A DNA stretch of 64,000 nucleotides from Anodontia alba (GCA_964016985.1 OZ024835.1:68402812-68466811); one strand, 5' to 3'. Counted from the first letter of the stretch, positions 12,125 to 22,640 are shown. Program-made: numbers and translations. Notes: generated from the letters alone by a model not told the origin.

Positions 12125-12707
12125 CAGAATCAGAATCAGAATATTTTACTGTGACATCAATAGACATTCATTCACCAGGGCCAACGATTGCAAAGACTAG
12201 TCTCCAGATCTCACAAGTGATGTGAATCTAGCAACCGGGTCCTCAGAACTTTCAACAGAGGAGATTATAGGTGCAGGGAGTGCATTCCAATCCCTAATGG
12301 TCTGGGAAGAAACTGTACTCATAAATGTCAGTTCTAACATATCGCACTTGAAATGCCATTGGATGCTGATTCCTACTGCGCCTATTTTGGGGTTGAAGGT
12401 CGCCACAAGGTATACTAGCTCTACCTTTCAATAGCAATATGAGTTTACTACATTTTCGTCTCTTGTGAAGAGACTCCCACCCTAACTGTTCAAGAATGCT
12501 AGTCATACTTCCAGTTTCAAAGTTGTAGTTTCCAGTCACAAACCTAGCTGCACTATTCTGAACATTTTCTAATTCTTCCTGGACTACTATTCCATGTGGG
12601 TCCCAAACAGGGCTAGCATACTCCAGGATTGGTCGCACCAACCCCTTGTATGCCGTTTCCTTAACATCTTGAGGGCATGGCGATAGGTTACGTCTTAAAA
12701 ACCAAGA
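12125..12707 (-). pseudogene. CR1-like LINE, 3' end of ORF2
   Basis: On the minus strand the translation reads FLRRNLSPCPQDVKETAYKG, LVRPILEYASPVWDPHG, then a frameshift near 12320 and SSQTIRDWNALPA, the usual C-terminus of CR1/Jockey-type LINE RT proteins. It ends in a short (TTCTGA)n tail near 12128-12143. The remaining RT part lies at 20268-21105, separated by a nested insertion. Reading frames are broken, so the copy is inactive. Confidence 0.85.
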
Positions 12708-13083
12708 CCCAGCAAACATGTATATATGGGACCCATATGGGCAGAATCTGGGCATTTATCCCATTCGGGTCCTGCATGGGCCCCATATAGGCTTTGTTTG
12801 CCCATATAAGACCTATATAGGTCCCATATTGGTAAACTTTGACCAGCAAACACGTATATATGGGAACCATATGGGCAGATTCGGGGCATTTATCCCATTT
12901 GGGTCCTACTTGGGCCCCATATAGGCTTTTTTGCCTATATAAGACCCTTATAGGTCCCATATTGGTAAAATTTGATAACTATAAAAATACATTCTAATAT
13001 ATGGGACCCCCGAGATAAAATTGAAATAATCCTGGAAAAGTGATATTTTCTAGATACATAATTGGGGCCCAAATGGCTCCCAT

Positions 13084-13677
13084 TGTTACGAGCCAGGCGT
13101 AACGAGAAAGAAATGAAAGTGAAACCAGCAACAAGTTTTAAATTATTAACAATATTTATTCCACAAAAAAAAAAAATAAGACAAGATTCAAAACAAAAGA
13201 ATGTAAGTAAACAGTACCTTTCAAGTTTATGTCACAAAGTCCCTCTGAAATAATCCATGAGAATTTATAAAACAAATCCTTTGAATATCAGTTTCTGATC
13301 CCACAATTTAATGTTCCTGAATTCAGAATTTAAGTCCAGAATGAATAAAATAGTAAGTAATCCAGTATAGAATAATTTCCAGTGAAAGTATACAAAGATA
13401 CCCAGATGAAAATCTTTTCTCCTTATATAATATCAAAGAAGGTTCTAGAAAAAGAATTTACTACAAGCATCTCTTATTTTCCAGTTCCAATCAAGAAACT
13501 TCTAAATCTTCCATGACATTCCAAAAAGAACTCAGTCCAGAATCAAGGACGTAAACATCATGTTATTGTAAACATGCTGTTCTAGAAAGTTATTTTTGGA
13601 AACGTAGTAAATAAAGCTATTTAAGGAAACATAGTAAACATGTTGTTTAAAACAATTGAACACCCTGTTATATAACA
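13084..13677 (-). repeat. 3' LTR
   Basis: A 594-bp LTR, downstream in element orientation. It is nearly identical to 18976-19568, differing in an A-run length and at about three substitutions. Its ends are the usual TG...CA. The left flank is CCAT, matching the far side of the other LTR. Confidence 0.95.
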
Positions 13678-13690
13678 CTTCCCCTCTTCA
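13678..13690 (-). other. Polypurine tract
   Basis: On the minus strand GAAGAGGGGAAG lies immediately upstream of the 3' LTR start. This is the expected position and composition for plus-strand DNA priming in an LTR retrotransposon. Confidence 0.85.
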
Positions 13691-13813
13691 GGGAAAAGAA
13701 AGATTTATGTAATAAAGCTTTATTTTGCCATAAAATTATCATTAAATAAAATACTGATAAAGGCAATTATTATCTTATATACAGCAAGTTACAGGAAACC
13801 ACAGATCAAGACA

Positions 13814-16252
13814 TCATGCTCTGGACAAGGCATCAGGAATAATATTATCTTTTCCCCTGATATGCCTGATGTCAAGATTGTATTCCTGTAACAACAGGCT
13901 CCATCTGAGCAACCTCTGATTCTTGTTTTTCATCTTATGGATGAAAGTCAGTGGATTGTGATCACTGAAAACAACAATAGGTGAGGACGAAGAAGTCAGA
14001 TAAACTTCAAAATGTTGAAGAGCAAGAATGAGAGACAAACATTCTTTCTCTACTGTAGAATAATTCTTTTGATGTTTGTTAAACTTTTTCGAAAAGTAAC
14101 AAACTGGATGATCCACACCATTGTCATCCTCTTGCAGTAATACACCACCTGCACCAACATCACTCGCATCTACTGCTAACTTGAATTCTTTATTAAAATT
14201 CGGTGCCAAGAGAACCGGCTCACTTCTCAGTATGGCTTTCAGTTTATCAAAGGCATTCTGACAATCACTGGTCCACTTAAACCTCATTCTTTTACTAAGT
14301 AAATTAGTCAGTGGCTCAGCAATGACAGAAAAATTATTACAGAATTTTCTGTAATAACCGGCCATACCAAGAAACCTCATCAGTTGTCTTTTGCATGTAG
14401 GCACCGGAAAATTTGAAATAGCTTCAACTTTAGCCTCTATAGGTTTAACCTGACCATGACCCACAACATGTCCTAGAAATGTTAAAGTTGCATGACAGAA
14501 TTCACTTTTAGCAAGGTTTATTGTCAATTTTGCTTCACTTAGTTTATCAAAGAATGCTTTGATAGTTCCAAGATGGTGATTCCATTCATCACTGTATATG
14601 ATGGCATCATCGATGTAAGCATCGCAATGCTCGATTCCAGCTATTATGGTGTTGATTAAGCGTTGAAATGTTGCTGGAGAGTTTTTCATTCCGAAAGGCA
14701 TTACTTTATAGTGATATAATCCATCAGGAGTAACAAATGCTGAGACCTCTTTGGCTCTTTCTGTGAGAGGAATTTGCCAAAATCCTTTCAGAAGATCAAA
14801 TTTAGTTATATATTTTGAATTTCCAACTTTGTCAATACAGTCATCCATTCTTGGAATGGGAAAAGTGTCTGTTTTACTCAAATTATTGACCTTCCTGTAA
14901 TCGGTGCCCATCCGATATGTTCCGTCAGGTTTTGGCACAAGAATGCAAGGTGAACTCCATTCACTTTGACTTGGTTCAATAAAATCATTGTCCAGCAAAT
15001 ACTGAATTTCCTCCTTAAGATATTTTTGTTTTGTTGGGTTCATTCTATATGGATGCTGTTTGACAGGTTGTGAGTCCTCAACATTCACATCATGATAAAT
15101 TTTGTCAGTCCTTGTAGGAATGTCCGGAAATAAGTGTTCATATTGATAAATTAACTGTTTCAGTTCTTTTCTTTGGACTGGATCTAGGTGTGAAAGTTTC
15201 TGGTCGAGATCCTTTAGGATGTCAGAATTCTGAAGTTTTGATGAAGCAGGATCAGATTTGGCGAATTTCATGTCTTCAGAGTTCATTTCACTGTGTTCCT
15301 GAGGGACTGAACTAACAACACTAATTGATGTAACAGAAGAACTATCCCTATCTATGTATTGTTTAAGCATGTTAACATGACATAACTGTTTTTGTTTGCG
15401 TCTCCCAGGAGTGTTAACAATGTAATTAACATCACTAATCTGTTTATCTACAGTGTAAGGGCCGTAATATCTGGCTTGCAGTGGTTTGCCAGGAATAGGC
15501 AAAAGAGCAAGTACCCTGTCTCCAGGCATGAATTGTCTTTCTTTTGCATTTTCATCATACCAACGTTTCATTTTCCTTTGTGCTGACTTAAGATTGGTCC
15601 GAGCAGCTTCACAAGCTTTAGACAGCCGGTCTTTAAAATCTGATACATACTGAAGTAAGTTCAGAGAACTGTCATCATTTGAGAGAAATTTCTCTTTTAA
15701 AAGTTTCAAAGGTCCACGCACAGTGTGGCCAAATACCAGCTCAAATGGGCTGAAACCAAGAGATTCCTGAACAGATTCTCTAACGGCAAACAACAACAAA
15801 TGAATGCCTTCATCCCAATCTTTTTCAGTGTCAAAGCAGTATGACCTGATCATATTTTTCAGTGTCTGATGAAATCTTTCAAGGGCACCTTGACTTTCAG
15901 GATGGTAAGGCGATGACTTAAATTGAGTAATGCCCAACTCATGCATGACCTGCTGAAAAATTCCTGACATGAAATTTGAGCCCTGATCCGACTGAACAGA
16001 CTTTGGGAGGCCTACAAATGTGAAAAACTTTACCAGAGCCCTAACAATGTTCTTAGTTTTAATATTCCTAAGTGGAATGGCTTCTGGGAAACGTGTAGAA
16101 GCACACATTATAGTGAGAAGATACTCATGGCCTGACTTGGTTTTGGGCAAGGGACCAACACAGTCAATAATTATCCTGCTAAAAGGTTCATCAAAAGCAG
16201 GTATGGGCTGTAAATGAGCTTTCGGTATTGTCTGGTTGGGTTTTCCTACCAT
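13814..16252 (-). CDS. Integrase-RT-RNase H polyprotein portion of the LTR element
   Basis: An intact 812-codon frame. Residues ~20-190 are the integrase core, with catalytic Asp in IIIDCVGPLP, Asp in SDQGSNF and Glu in QGALERFH. Residues ~245-300 hold a GPY/F-type module (ARYYGPYTV). Residues ~395-570 are RT (GTDYRKVN, FDLLKGFWQI, MPFGMKNSPATFQR, and YIDD as the catalytic box). Residues ~665-800 are RNase H (AVDASDVGAGG, VEKECLS, IRGKDNIIPDALSR). The start at 16252 is only the first Met after a frameshift. The zinc-binding part of the integrase lies upstream in another frame. Integrase precedes RT within one uninterrupted frame, so the order is not an assembly artefact of separate fragments. 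Confidence 0.95.
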   Translation of the reverse strand: MVGKPNQTIPKAHLQPIPAFDEPFSRIIIDCVGPLPKTKSGHEYLLTIMCASTRFPEAIPLRNIKTKNIVRALVKFFTFVGLPKSVQSDQGSNFMSGIFQQVMHELGITQFKSSPYHPESQGALERFHQTLKNMIRSYCFDTEKDWDEGIHLLLFAVRESVQESLGFSPFELVFGHTVRGPLKLLKEKFLSNDDSSLNLLQYVSDFKDRLSKACEAARTNLKSAQRKMKRWYDENAKERQFMPGDRVLALLPIPGKPLQARYYGPYTVDKQISDVNYIVNTPGRRKQKQLCHVNMLKQYIDRDSSSVTSISVVSSVPQEHSEMNSEDMKFAKSDPASSKLQNSDILKDLDQKLSHLDPVQRKELKQLIYQYEHLFPDIPTRTDKIYHDVNVEDSQPVKQHPYRMNPTKQKYLKEEIQYLLDNDFIEPSQSEWSSPCILVPKPDGTYRMGTDYRKVNNLSKTDTFPIPRMDDCIDKVGNSKYITKFDLLKGFWQIPLTERAKEVSAFVTPDGLYHYKVMPFGMKNSPATFQRLINTIIAGIEHCDAYIDDAIIYSDEWNHHLGTIKAFFDKLSEAKLTINLAKSEFCHATLTFLGHVVGHGQVKPIEAKVEAISNFPVPTCKRQLMRFLGMAGYYRKFCNNFSVIAEPLTNLLSKRMRFKWTSDCQNAFDKLKAILRSEPVLLAPNFNKEFKLAVDASDVGAGGVLLQEDDNGVDHPVCYFSKKFNKHQKNYSTVEKECLSLILALQHFEVYLTSSSSPIVVFSDHNPLTFIHKMKNKNQRLLRWSLLLQEYNLDIRHIRGKDNIIPDALSRA

Positions 16253-16805
16253 CTGACAAGTATGGCAAGATTTAAAAAAAATCGAGAAACGTCAGATTTT
16301 AACCCTGGCCAGTAAAAATGGTTAAGAATTTTGTGATAGGTCTTATTTATACCTAAATGACCTGACATGGGAGTGTCATGGGCCAAGTTCAAAATTTCAG
16401 GGCGATAAACCCTCGGAACCACTATTTGGTGGTAACAGTCCATTCATCTTCTGCTGAGACATCAGGAGGACGCCATTTTCTCATCAAAATGCCGTTTTTG
16501 ACATAAAAACAGACTGGGACTTGATCTATTTCTTTCTCATCTAAAGCCCTTTCAAGCAAAGGCAAAATTTCAGGATCATTATGCTGTTCCATACAAAGCT
16601 GGGACCTTGACACCAAGTCATGACCTTGACCTTGGTCATTTAATATTGCAGAGTAATGACTGGACTCTGACTTGTTATGTAACTCCGTCTGTTTGTCAGA
16701 CAGGCTGGATGAAAGAGAATTTGTAATCTCATGTTTAAAAGACTGACCCAAAAAGGTATCAGTTAAATCAATGTCCCCATCATTCTGTTTTGCTTTCTTT
16801 GCCAT
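16246..16805 (-). pseudogene. Integrase zinc-binding region and linker, frame-broken
   Basis: One frame (16805-16422) encodes a linker beginning AMAKKAKQND. A second (16443-16246) carries the HHCC-type integrase N-terminal segment (LAHDTPMSGHLGINKTY, FYWPGL). There is a frameshift near 16430. A second break falls in a run of eight T at about 16268-16275, after which the Cys pair of the zinc finger continues into the downstream frame. A homopolymer slip, real or from sequencing, is the simplest explanation for the second break. Confidence 0.85.
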
Positions 16806-16829
16806 GGCCCTTGTAACGGCACAAGATGG

Positions 16830-17627
16830 CTAAAGATCAGGGATTTCCTGTTCAATGGGATCAGGTGGCTGATCAATACAAGGTATGTTAGTCAAAAGTG
16901 GGTTTACCACAACCTTATCTCCTGCTAAGTCATTGCCTAACAGTAAGTGAACACCTTTAAAAGGTAAAGAAGGTCGAATACCGACAGCCACTAAACCAGT
17001 CACCAAGTCTGAGGATAAATAAATGTTATGAAGAGGAACATTAACAAATCCACACTCTACACCCTGAATAAGGACACTTGTCCCAGAAGAAGTCTTCTCA
17101 GAAAAAGGCAGAGTATCTGCTAAAATAAGGGATTGAGAAGCTCCGGTATCTCGTAAGATTTTAATTGGGGTAGACTGGGCATAGTCACTATTTAGTGACA
17201 CAAAACCATCCGATAAGAATGGTTCATAAATCTCCATAACAGAATCAGTCTCAGGCCTTTCGGTCTGGATAGGATCTTCCTCCTTAACACATGACTGCGG
17301 TTTTGACCGTAAAGAGGTAAGGCCTGTAGGTTTAAGCCCCTCTTGTTTTTCTTTCTTTCTTTTCAAATGTAAACATTCAGAAATAATATGACCTGTCTTT
17401 TTGCAATAATAGCAAATTGGTTGAGATAAGGGATTTTGATCCTTGTTTTCACCAGAAGATTTGGGTTGCGGAGTAAATGTTTGGCTATAATTGCCAGATG
17501 GATTACTGGGACTATGTTTGGATCCTGACTGTGGGAAAAATGGTCTTCTAGAGGGATTTGACTTATTAATAAAGGAAACTTTATGTGTTAAAGCATAATC
17601 GTCTGCAAGTCTAGCTGCAGCTTCCAA
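16830..17627 (-). pseudogene. Gag nucleocapsid and protease segment
   Basis: The 265-codon frame has a CCHC zinc knuckle (CYYCKKTGHIISEC, residues ~72-85) and an aspartic protease region with the active-site motif RDTGASQSLI (residues ~158-167) and a flap/C-terminal segment HLLLGNDLAGDKV. The frame ends in UAG at DL*, then continues in the same frame with PSCAVTRAMAKK. The stop is therefore either a nonsense mutation or a read-through site between protease and the rest of pol. Confidence 0.88.
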
Positions 17628-17658
17628 AGTTTCAACCTGTTTCTCATCTAAAAAGGAC

Positions 17659-18653
17659 TTAATATCTGAATTTATGCACCTTTTTGTATTCCTCTACAAG
17701 CATGAGCTGCCTAAGTTTTTCATGATTAGAGCCAATTTTCTTTGAAGAGCACCACCTGTCAAATAGCTGTTCTTTAGTTCTGGCAAATTTTACATGGGTC
17801 TGCTCATTTTCTTTCTTACAGTTCCTAAATTTTTGCCTGTAAGCCTCAGGGACCAACTCATAAGCCTTAAGAATTAATTCCTTTACAGTATCATAACTGG
17901 AGCTCTGCTGGACAGTCAGCTGAGTATAAATTTCTCGAGCCTTCCCAATTATAACACTTTGCAAAAGCAAGGTCCAATGCTCCTTTGGTCATTTTAAATT
18001 TTCTGCTACTTTTTCAAAATGAAGAAAATATTTGTCAACCTCTTTTTCTTGAAAAAAGGGAACTAATCTGATGTGTTTGGTAATGTCAAAATGAACGCCA
18101 GACTCTAAAGGTTGCCGTTTTACCGTCATATTTTGCATTTCTAATTCTTTCATTCTTAATTCTGTATCAAATTTTATTTTTTCCCTTTCTATCTGAATTT
18201 GTCTTTCTTTTTCTTTCTCTCTCTCTTCCATTTCCATTCTTTCTTTCTGCATTTGTCTTTCTTTTTCTTTCTCCCTCTCTTCCATTTCCATTCTTTCTTT
18301 CTGCACTCTTCCTTCCATTTCCATTCTTTCCTTCTGCATTTGTCTTTCTTGTTCAATTCTAAGTTTTTCTTGCTCTAATCTTAATTTTTCTAACTCAATT
18401 TGCTTCTGAATCTCAAGCTCTCGCATTTGCAAACCTGTCTGTGTAACGAGAACAAGAGACAAAGCAGAAGAATCAAGAATTTCCTTATCAACCAAAAATT
18501 GGACCAAATATTTTTTATTTCCTGTTTTAACATGGACTTGTTGACGGTAGTCAATTTATAGTGAGCAGCAATATCCAACAAATCAGACTTTTTGGCCAAA
18601 TCTAACAGCTCCTGCGAAGGCGCAGTGATAAAAGCTTGAAGGTCAAATGACAT
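17659..18653 (-). pseudogene. Gag region, three broken frames
   Basis: The first frame starts MSFDLQAFITAPSQELLDLA. The second (18507-17989) carries a long charged coiled coil of repeated QKERMEMEEREKEKERQ units and ends VAENLK. The third (17970-17659) has EHWTLLLQSVIIGKAREIY, a capsid-like segment of Ty3-type gags. Breaks are a frameshift near 18510, an in-frame UGA near 17987, and a frameshift near 17680. The element could not make full-length Gag as assembled. Confidence 0.8.
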
Positions 18654-18719
18654 GATTGCTTTTTGCTGGTTTTATCAAGTAAATTTATCAATCAGAGTTT
18701 ATTTATTGATACTTTTCAA

Positions 18720-18890
18720 AAGTCAATACTTGCTTTTTTTTTTTTTTTTTTTTTTTTATATATTTTTTGAAAGTCAATACTTGTTTTTTATCAAATAAAG
18801 ATTTTTATAATTATGAATTTTTTTTTTTAAAGTCAGTACTTGTTTTATAGCAAACAAATATTTCTTTTTTTTTTTTTTTTTTTTTTTCTT
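18720..18890. repeat. Poly-T runs in the LTR-element leader
   Basis: Several long T homopolymers (about 18728-18758 and 18861-18888; A-runs in element sense) with imperfect AAGTCAATACTTG repeats lie between the LTR and the gag start. They form an untranslated leader of low complexity. Confidence 0.75.
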
Positions 18891-18952
18891 TAAAAATCAA
18901 TATTTGTTTTCTTTAAAAAGCTCAAACTTGTTTTAGCTCAAGAAAATGTTCG

Positions 18953-18969
18953 ATCCCGGACGAGCCCCA
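18953..18969 (-). other. Primer-binding site, tRNA-Pro type
   Basis: Six bases inside the 5' LTR, the minus strand reads TGGGGCTCGTCCGGGAT, complementary to the 3' end of tRNA-Pro, with the match continuing toward the T-loop (CGAAC). This identifies the minus-strand primer and confirms element orientation. Confidence 0.85.
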
Positions 18970-18975
18970 AATTTC

Positions 18976-19568
18976 TGTTACGAGCCAGGCGTAACGAGAA
19001 AGAAATGAAAGTGAAACCAGCAACAAGTTTTAAATTATTAACAATATTTATTCCACACAAAAAAAAATAAGACAAGATTCAAAACAAAAGAATGTAAGTA
19101 AACAGTACCTTTCAAGTTTATGTCACAAAGTCCCTCTGAAATAATCCATGAGAATTTATAAAACAAATCCTTTGAATATCAGTTTCTGATCCCACAATTT
19201 AATGTTCCTGAATTCAGAATTTAAGTCCAGAATGAATAAAATAGTAAGTAATCCAGTATAGAATAATTTCCAGTGAAAGTATACAAAGATGCCCAGATGA
19301 AAATGTTTTCTCCTTATATAATATCAAAGAAGGTTCTAGAAAAAGAATTTACTACAAGCATCTCTTATTTTCCAGTTCCAATCAAGAAACTTCTAAATCT
19401 TCCATGACATTCCAAAAAGAACTCAGTCCAGAATCAAGGACGTAAACATCATGTTATTGTAAACATGCTGTTCTAGAAAGTTATTTTTGGAAACGTAGTA
19501 AATAAAGCTATTTATGGAAACATAGTAAACATGTTGTTTAAAACAATTGAACACCCTGTTATATAACA
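18976..19568 (-). repeat. 5' LTR
   Basis: A 593-bp LTR with TG...CA ends, followed by the CCAT target duplication at 19569-19572. It differs from the other LTR at about four to five positions (for example ATACCC/ATGCCC, AATCTTTT/AATGTTTT, TTTAAGG/TTTATGG), consistent with a recent insertion. Confidence 0.95.
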
Positions 19569-20267
19569 CCATGTGATACAGATATTGGATCTCTATGGTT
19601 CCAATGTTGACCTCCCATTACTGTATGGGACCCATATGGGTTCAATATGTGTATTAAGGGGAACAACTCTACCACTATTTAAACATAATATCAAAAAATA
19701 GTAAATTTCCTGATATAAATGCAAATAATAATGATAATAATAAAATAAAAAAAATAGTTTGTTCATTACAAAATGAAAGTATCTATTAAATTTATCTTAA
19801 TTTTTTTCCCGACATGGACGTCGATTTATGGTCATATTTTTATTTTAACTCGTATGTCCCTGTTATTTTTAAAATTGAGAGGTATATATAAATACGCATG
19901 ATGCCAACATTTCCAACTATTAAAAAAGACGCCTTTATCTATACGGCAATAACTTGCACACGTACATAGGTGTCTATCGGTTGGGACCTTACCAGTCCAT
20001 CAAATGGGCTGGGACTGGGGACTTATAATCATTTGTGTAAAAATGTGTAAAAATTGTTTTTCTGGAAGATAAATGTGGGTTGATTTTTCCCATACTGGAC
20101 CCATATAGTTCCCACATGGCTTTGCCTATGTGGGTCCAACATGGAACCCTGTTGCAAATCCCTCATGAGTCCCTTATGGGTTGCCCATGTAGGACCCATA
20201 TAAATACCCATTTAGGGCCAATGTGGGTCCTATATTTTTTGCTTGCTGGGGAGTTCTGTTTGCTTTT

Positions 20268-21105
20268 GTGCAAACACTGCTTACATGAGTCATTTCAAAT
20301 CCTTAGAAATTGTCACATCAAAGTATTTAATATTATCCACATTTCCGAGGACTATTCCTTCTAAGGAGTAAACTGCATTGATCTTTTTTTATCCGCTTCC
20401 TAATAAGCTGCATGTTACATTTCACGGGCTGAAATCTCATACCCCATTTCCTGGCCCATTTGCCCAGTTGATCAATATTCTTTTGGAGTTTCGATGTGTC
20501 TTCATTGCTATCGATCTGACGATAGCAGACACAGTCATCAGCGAACAAACGATTCACAGATTCTATTCCAACCATGATGTCATTTATATACAAGGAAAAC
20601 AACAGTGGACCGAGATCCGTGCCCTGCGGCACACAAGACAAAACAGGTGCCCATTGATATTTTACTCCATTGACTACAACCCTTTGTTGCCTGTTGCACA
20701 GAAATGAATCAATCCACACTAAAGTTTATCCACTTATGCCATATCCATGGGGTTGGCATTTCATGTTCATGAGGAGTGTGAAAGGCCTTCTAGAAGTCCA
20801 ATATGACTGTATCTGCTTGACTTTCTGCATCCAATATTTTAGCCCAATCATTTATTACTGTGATCAACTAAGTTTCACAGCTACGGTTCTTCCTGAAAGC
20901 ATGTTGCCTGTCTGATAGAAGCTTGTGTTCATGAAGATGAGCCATAATATTTGTACATACTATGTGTTCAAGCATCTTGCAAGGAACACATGTCAAGGAC
21001 ACTGGCGGATAGTTACTTGGTAAAACTCTTTCGTCCTTTTTATAAAGTGGACAGATGTTAGCAAAAGAGCATTCCTTGGGGATTTCACCCTTAGTCAAAG
21101 GTTAT
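20268..21105 (-). pseudogene. CR1-like LINE, reverse transcriptase part
   Basis: The minus-strand translation shows CSFANICPLYKKDERVLPSN and MLEHIVCTNIMAHL, then after frame breaks WIDSFLCNRQQRVVVNG, CVPQGTDLGPLLFSLYINDI and the catalytic LFADDC box. These are standard LINE RT motifs, with GTDLGP where GTVLGP is usual. The frame is broken around 20720-20870 and the element is truncated near 21105. The 3' remainder is at 12125-12707. Confidence 0.88.
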
Positions 21106-21936
21106 CCTAAGATTATCATCTGAACAAATTTGGTAAACCTTGAGTCCCCGACATTATATATGAACATTCAACCTCGAAGCTTTCTTAGTTCTGGAGAAGA
21201 ACATTTTTAAATGTCTTTTAACATATACATGTATGGGCATGGCGGTCAGTTGGCTCAATCATGAGAAACCATTTGAATAAATTGTCAATATCCTTCCACA
21301 GAAGACTACGTATAAAATCTGGTGAAAATTGATCAAGCGCTTTCAGAGAAGAAGACTTCAATCAATCAGTTAGATATTTTGAGTGTTTTTACTATATACG
21401 AGTATGGCGGCCATCTTGTTCAATGGTGCAGAACCATTTGAACATATTGACTAAACTCCTTCAGTAGAAGGCGCCATGTGAAATCTGATGAAAATTGGTT
21501 AAGCTGTTTCAGAGAAGAAGACATGATTTTATACATGCGTATAGCCCAGGTGCAAGGGCAAATAGCCCCGAGGATAAAATTTTGTAACTAAATGGGTTTG
21601 CTACTTTGACCATATATTGTAAGTTTCAGCCATATGTCTTTAATACATTTTGAAAAAATGAGTTTTCAATATTTTCTCTACCTTGCCGTAACATGGTCAA
21701 ATGTCAACCTAGGGTCATCATTTGAACAAACTTGGCAGTCCTTGAGCGCCCGATGCTATATACCAAGATTCAACTTCAAAGCTTTCTTGGTTCTAAAGAA
21801 GAAGACTTTAAAGTGTTTTTTACTATATATGGGCCTGGCGGCCATATTACTTTTTAACAGACCATGGCCATTTGTAAAGAATGGACGGGGATTGATCACA
21901 ATAGCTCATTCTGAGCCTTCGGCTCAGGTGAGTTAA
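21106..21936. repeat. Dispersed bivalve repeat with Helitron-like end
   Basis: Two imperfect internal copies are seen (around 21120-21540 and 21600-21936). Each carries CAACTTCAAAGCTTTCTTGG-like and GGCGGCCAT segments. The right end has a short stem-loop (CTGAGCC TTC GGCTCAG at 21911-21927) followed by GTGAGTTAA, resembling the stem plus CTRR terminus of Helitron-like elements. There is no helicase coding. Confidence 0.55.
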
Positions 21937-22096
21937 AAAGCACTGGTGGCCTTAAAACCTGTATCACTGAGCTTATTTGTTTCTTTGACCTTAACCCTTG
22001 TCACGCTGAATAAAAAAAAAATACCACACCCACTTCTAATTTTCAGCCAGTCAGATTGCTTGATCCTGATTGTTGCTATAAATTCACATACTTTAT

Positions 22097-22158
22097 GGCA
22101 AACAGTGCAGATCCAGATCAGTTGGCTTCAAACTGATCTGGATCTACACTGTTTGCAA
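22097..22158. repeat. CAAACAGTG hairpin repeat
   Basis: Arms GCAAACAGTGCAGATCCAG and CTGGATCTACACTGTTTGC surround a loop near GGCTTC. It is one of the dispersed hairpins described at 6383-6452. Confidence 0.8.
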
Positions 22159-22334
22159 AGACAGGGTATATCCGGGTTCAGCATAACAAAGGTTAAAATA
22201 CAGTACAAGGATTGCACTAATGAATGTCCAAGGAATTAGGGAAAACTGTGCTCTTTTGGGAGGAGTTAACGAAGTCTGCAATTTTAAGGTTAATGTGTTT
22301 TCTGAAACTTGTGTAGCCACATAATAGATAGCGC

Positions 22335-22545
22335 AATAGAACCATTACATTACTATGAGCAGTATGCAAAAACGAATGAACAGTCCGGTCAGGGACCTTG
22401 CTCTTTGCACACAGAAACCTGAATTAATTGACAGTAACAGACAAGATGTAAAACCAGTACATTACTATGAGCAGTATGCAACAAGAATGTAAAGCCCTGT
22501 CAGGGGCTTTGTTCTTTGCACCCAGAGAACATGAATTAACCAATT
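22335..22545. repeat. Two-unit tandem duplication (~115 bp)
   Basis: Two direct copies share CATTACTATGAGCAGTATGC, an AATG..CAGTCCGGTCAGGG / AATG..GCCCTGTCAGGG segment and TTTGCACCCAGAGAACATG-like ends. The second copy is followed by a CAAACAGTG hairpin. No coding. Confidence 0.7.
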
Positions 22546-22579
22546 TTAGTCGAGAAACCCACAAAATGGTAATTGGGAA

Positions 22580-22640
22580 ACAGTGCAGACCCAGAACAGA
22601 TGCCACAGAAAGCGGCGTCTGATCAGGGTCTACACTGTTT
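22580..22640. repeat. CAAACAGTG hairpin repeat
   Basis: Inverted arms AAACAGTGCAGACCCAGA and TCAGGGTCTACACTGTTTG are separated by a short loop containing AAAGCGG. Same dispersed foldback family. Confidence 0.75.

Larger units (their letters stand above)
13084..19568 (-). mobile_element. Ty3-type LTR retrotransposon with permuted pol (PR-IN-RT-RH)
   Basis: A complete 6.5 kb element lies on the minus strand. It has two LTRs of about 593 bp starting TGTTATATAACA and ending CGTAACA, a 4-bp CCAT target duplication (13080-13083 and 19569-19572), a tRNA-Pro primer site and a purine tract. The coding order is gag, CCHC knuckle, DTG protease, integrase, RT, RNase H. Standard Ty3/gypsy elements have integrase last. 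Integrase-before-RT in a Ty3-type pol is the hallmark of the Gmr1-like group. LTRs differ at only about 4-5 positions, but the gag/pol frame is interrupted several times. Confidence 0.92.
12708..20250. mobile_element. CCCAGCAA...TTGCTGGG DNA transposon (non-autonomous), split by LTR element
   Basis: Perfect 8-bp ends CCCAGCAA (12708-12715) and TTGCTGGG (20243-20250) are flanked by GA at both sides (12706-12707 and 20251-20252). Removing the element and one GA restores a continuous LINE reading frame (ANRT then LGFLRRNL), which fixes the boundaries. The interior, about 1.05 kb without the LTR element, is made of TATGGGACCCATATGGG-type repeats, including two units of about 132 bp at 12709-12975. 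No transposase is present. Confidence 0.8.

Noticed and set aside
12688..12960. Overlapping frames reading MGPI..LY.. repeats
   Set aside because: They are translations of the TATGGGACCC tandem units of the CCCAGCAA transposon and are open on several frames at once. Not a protein.
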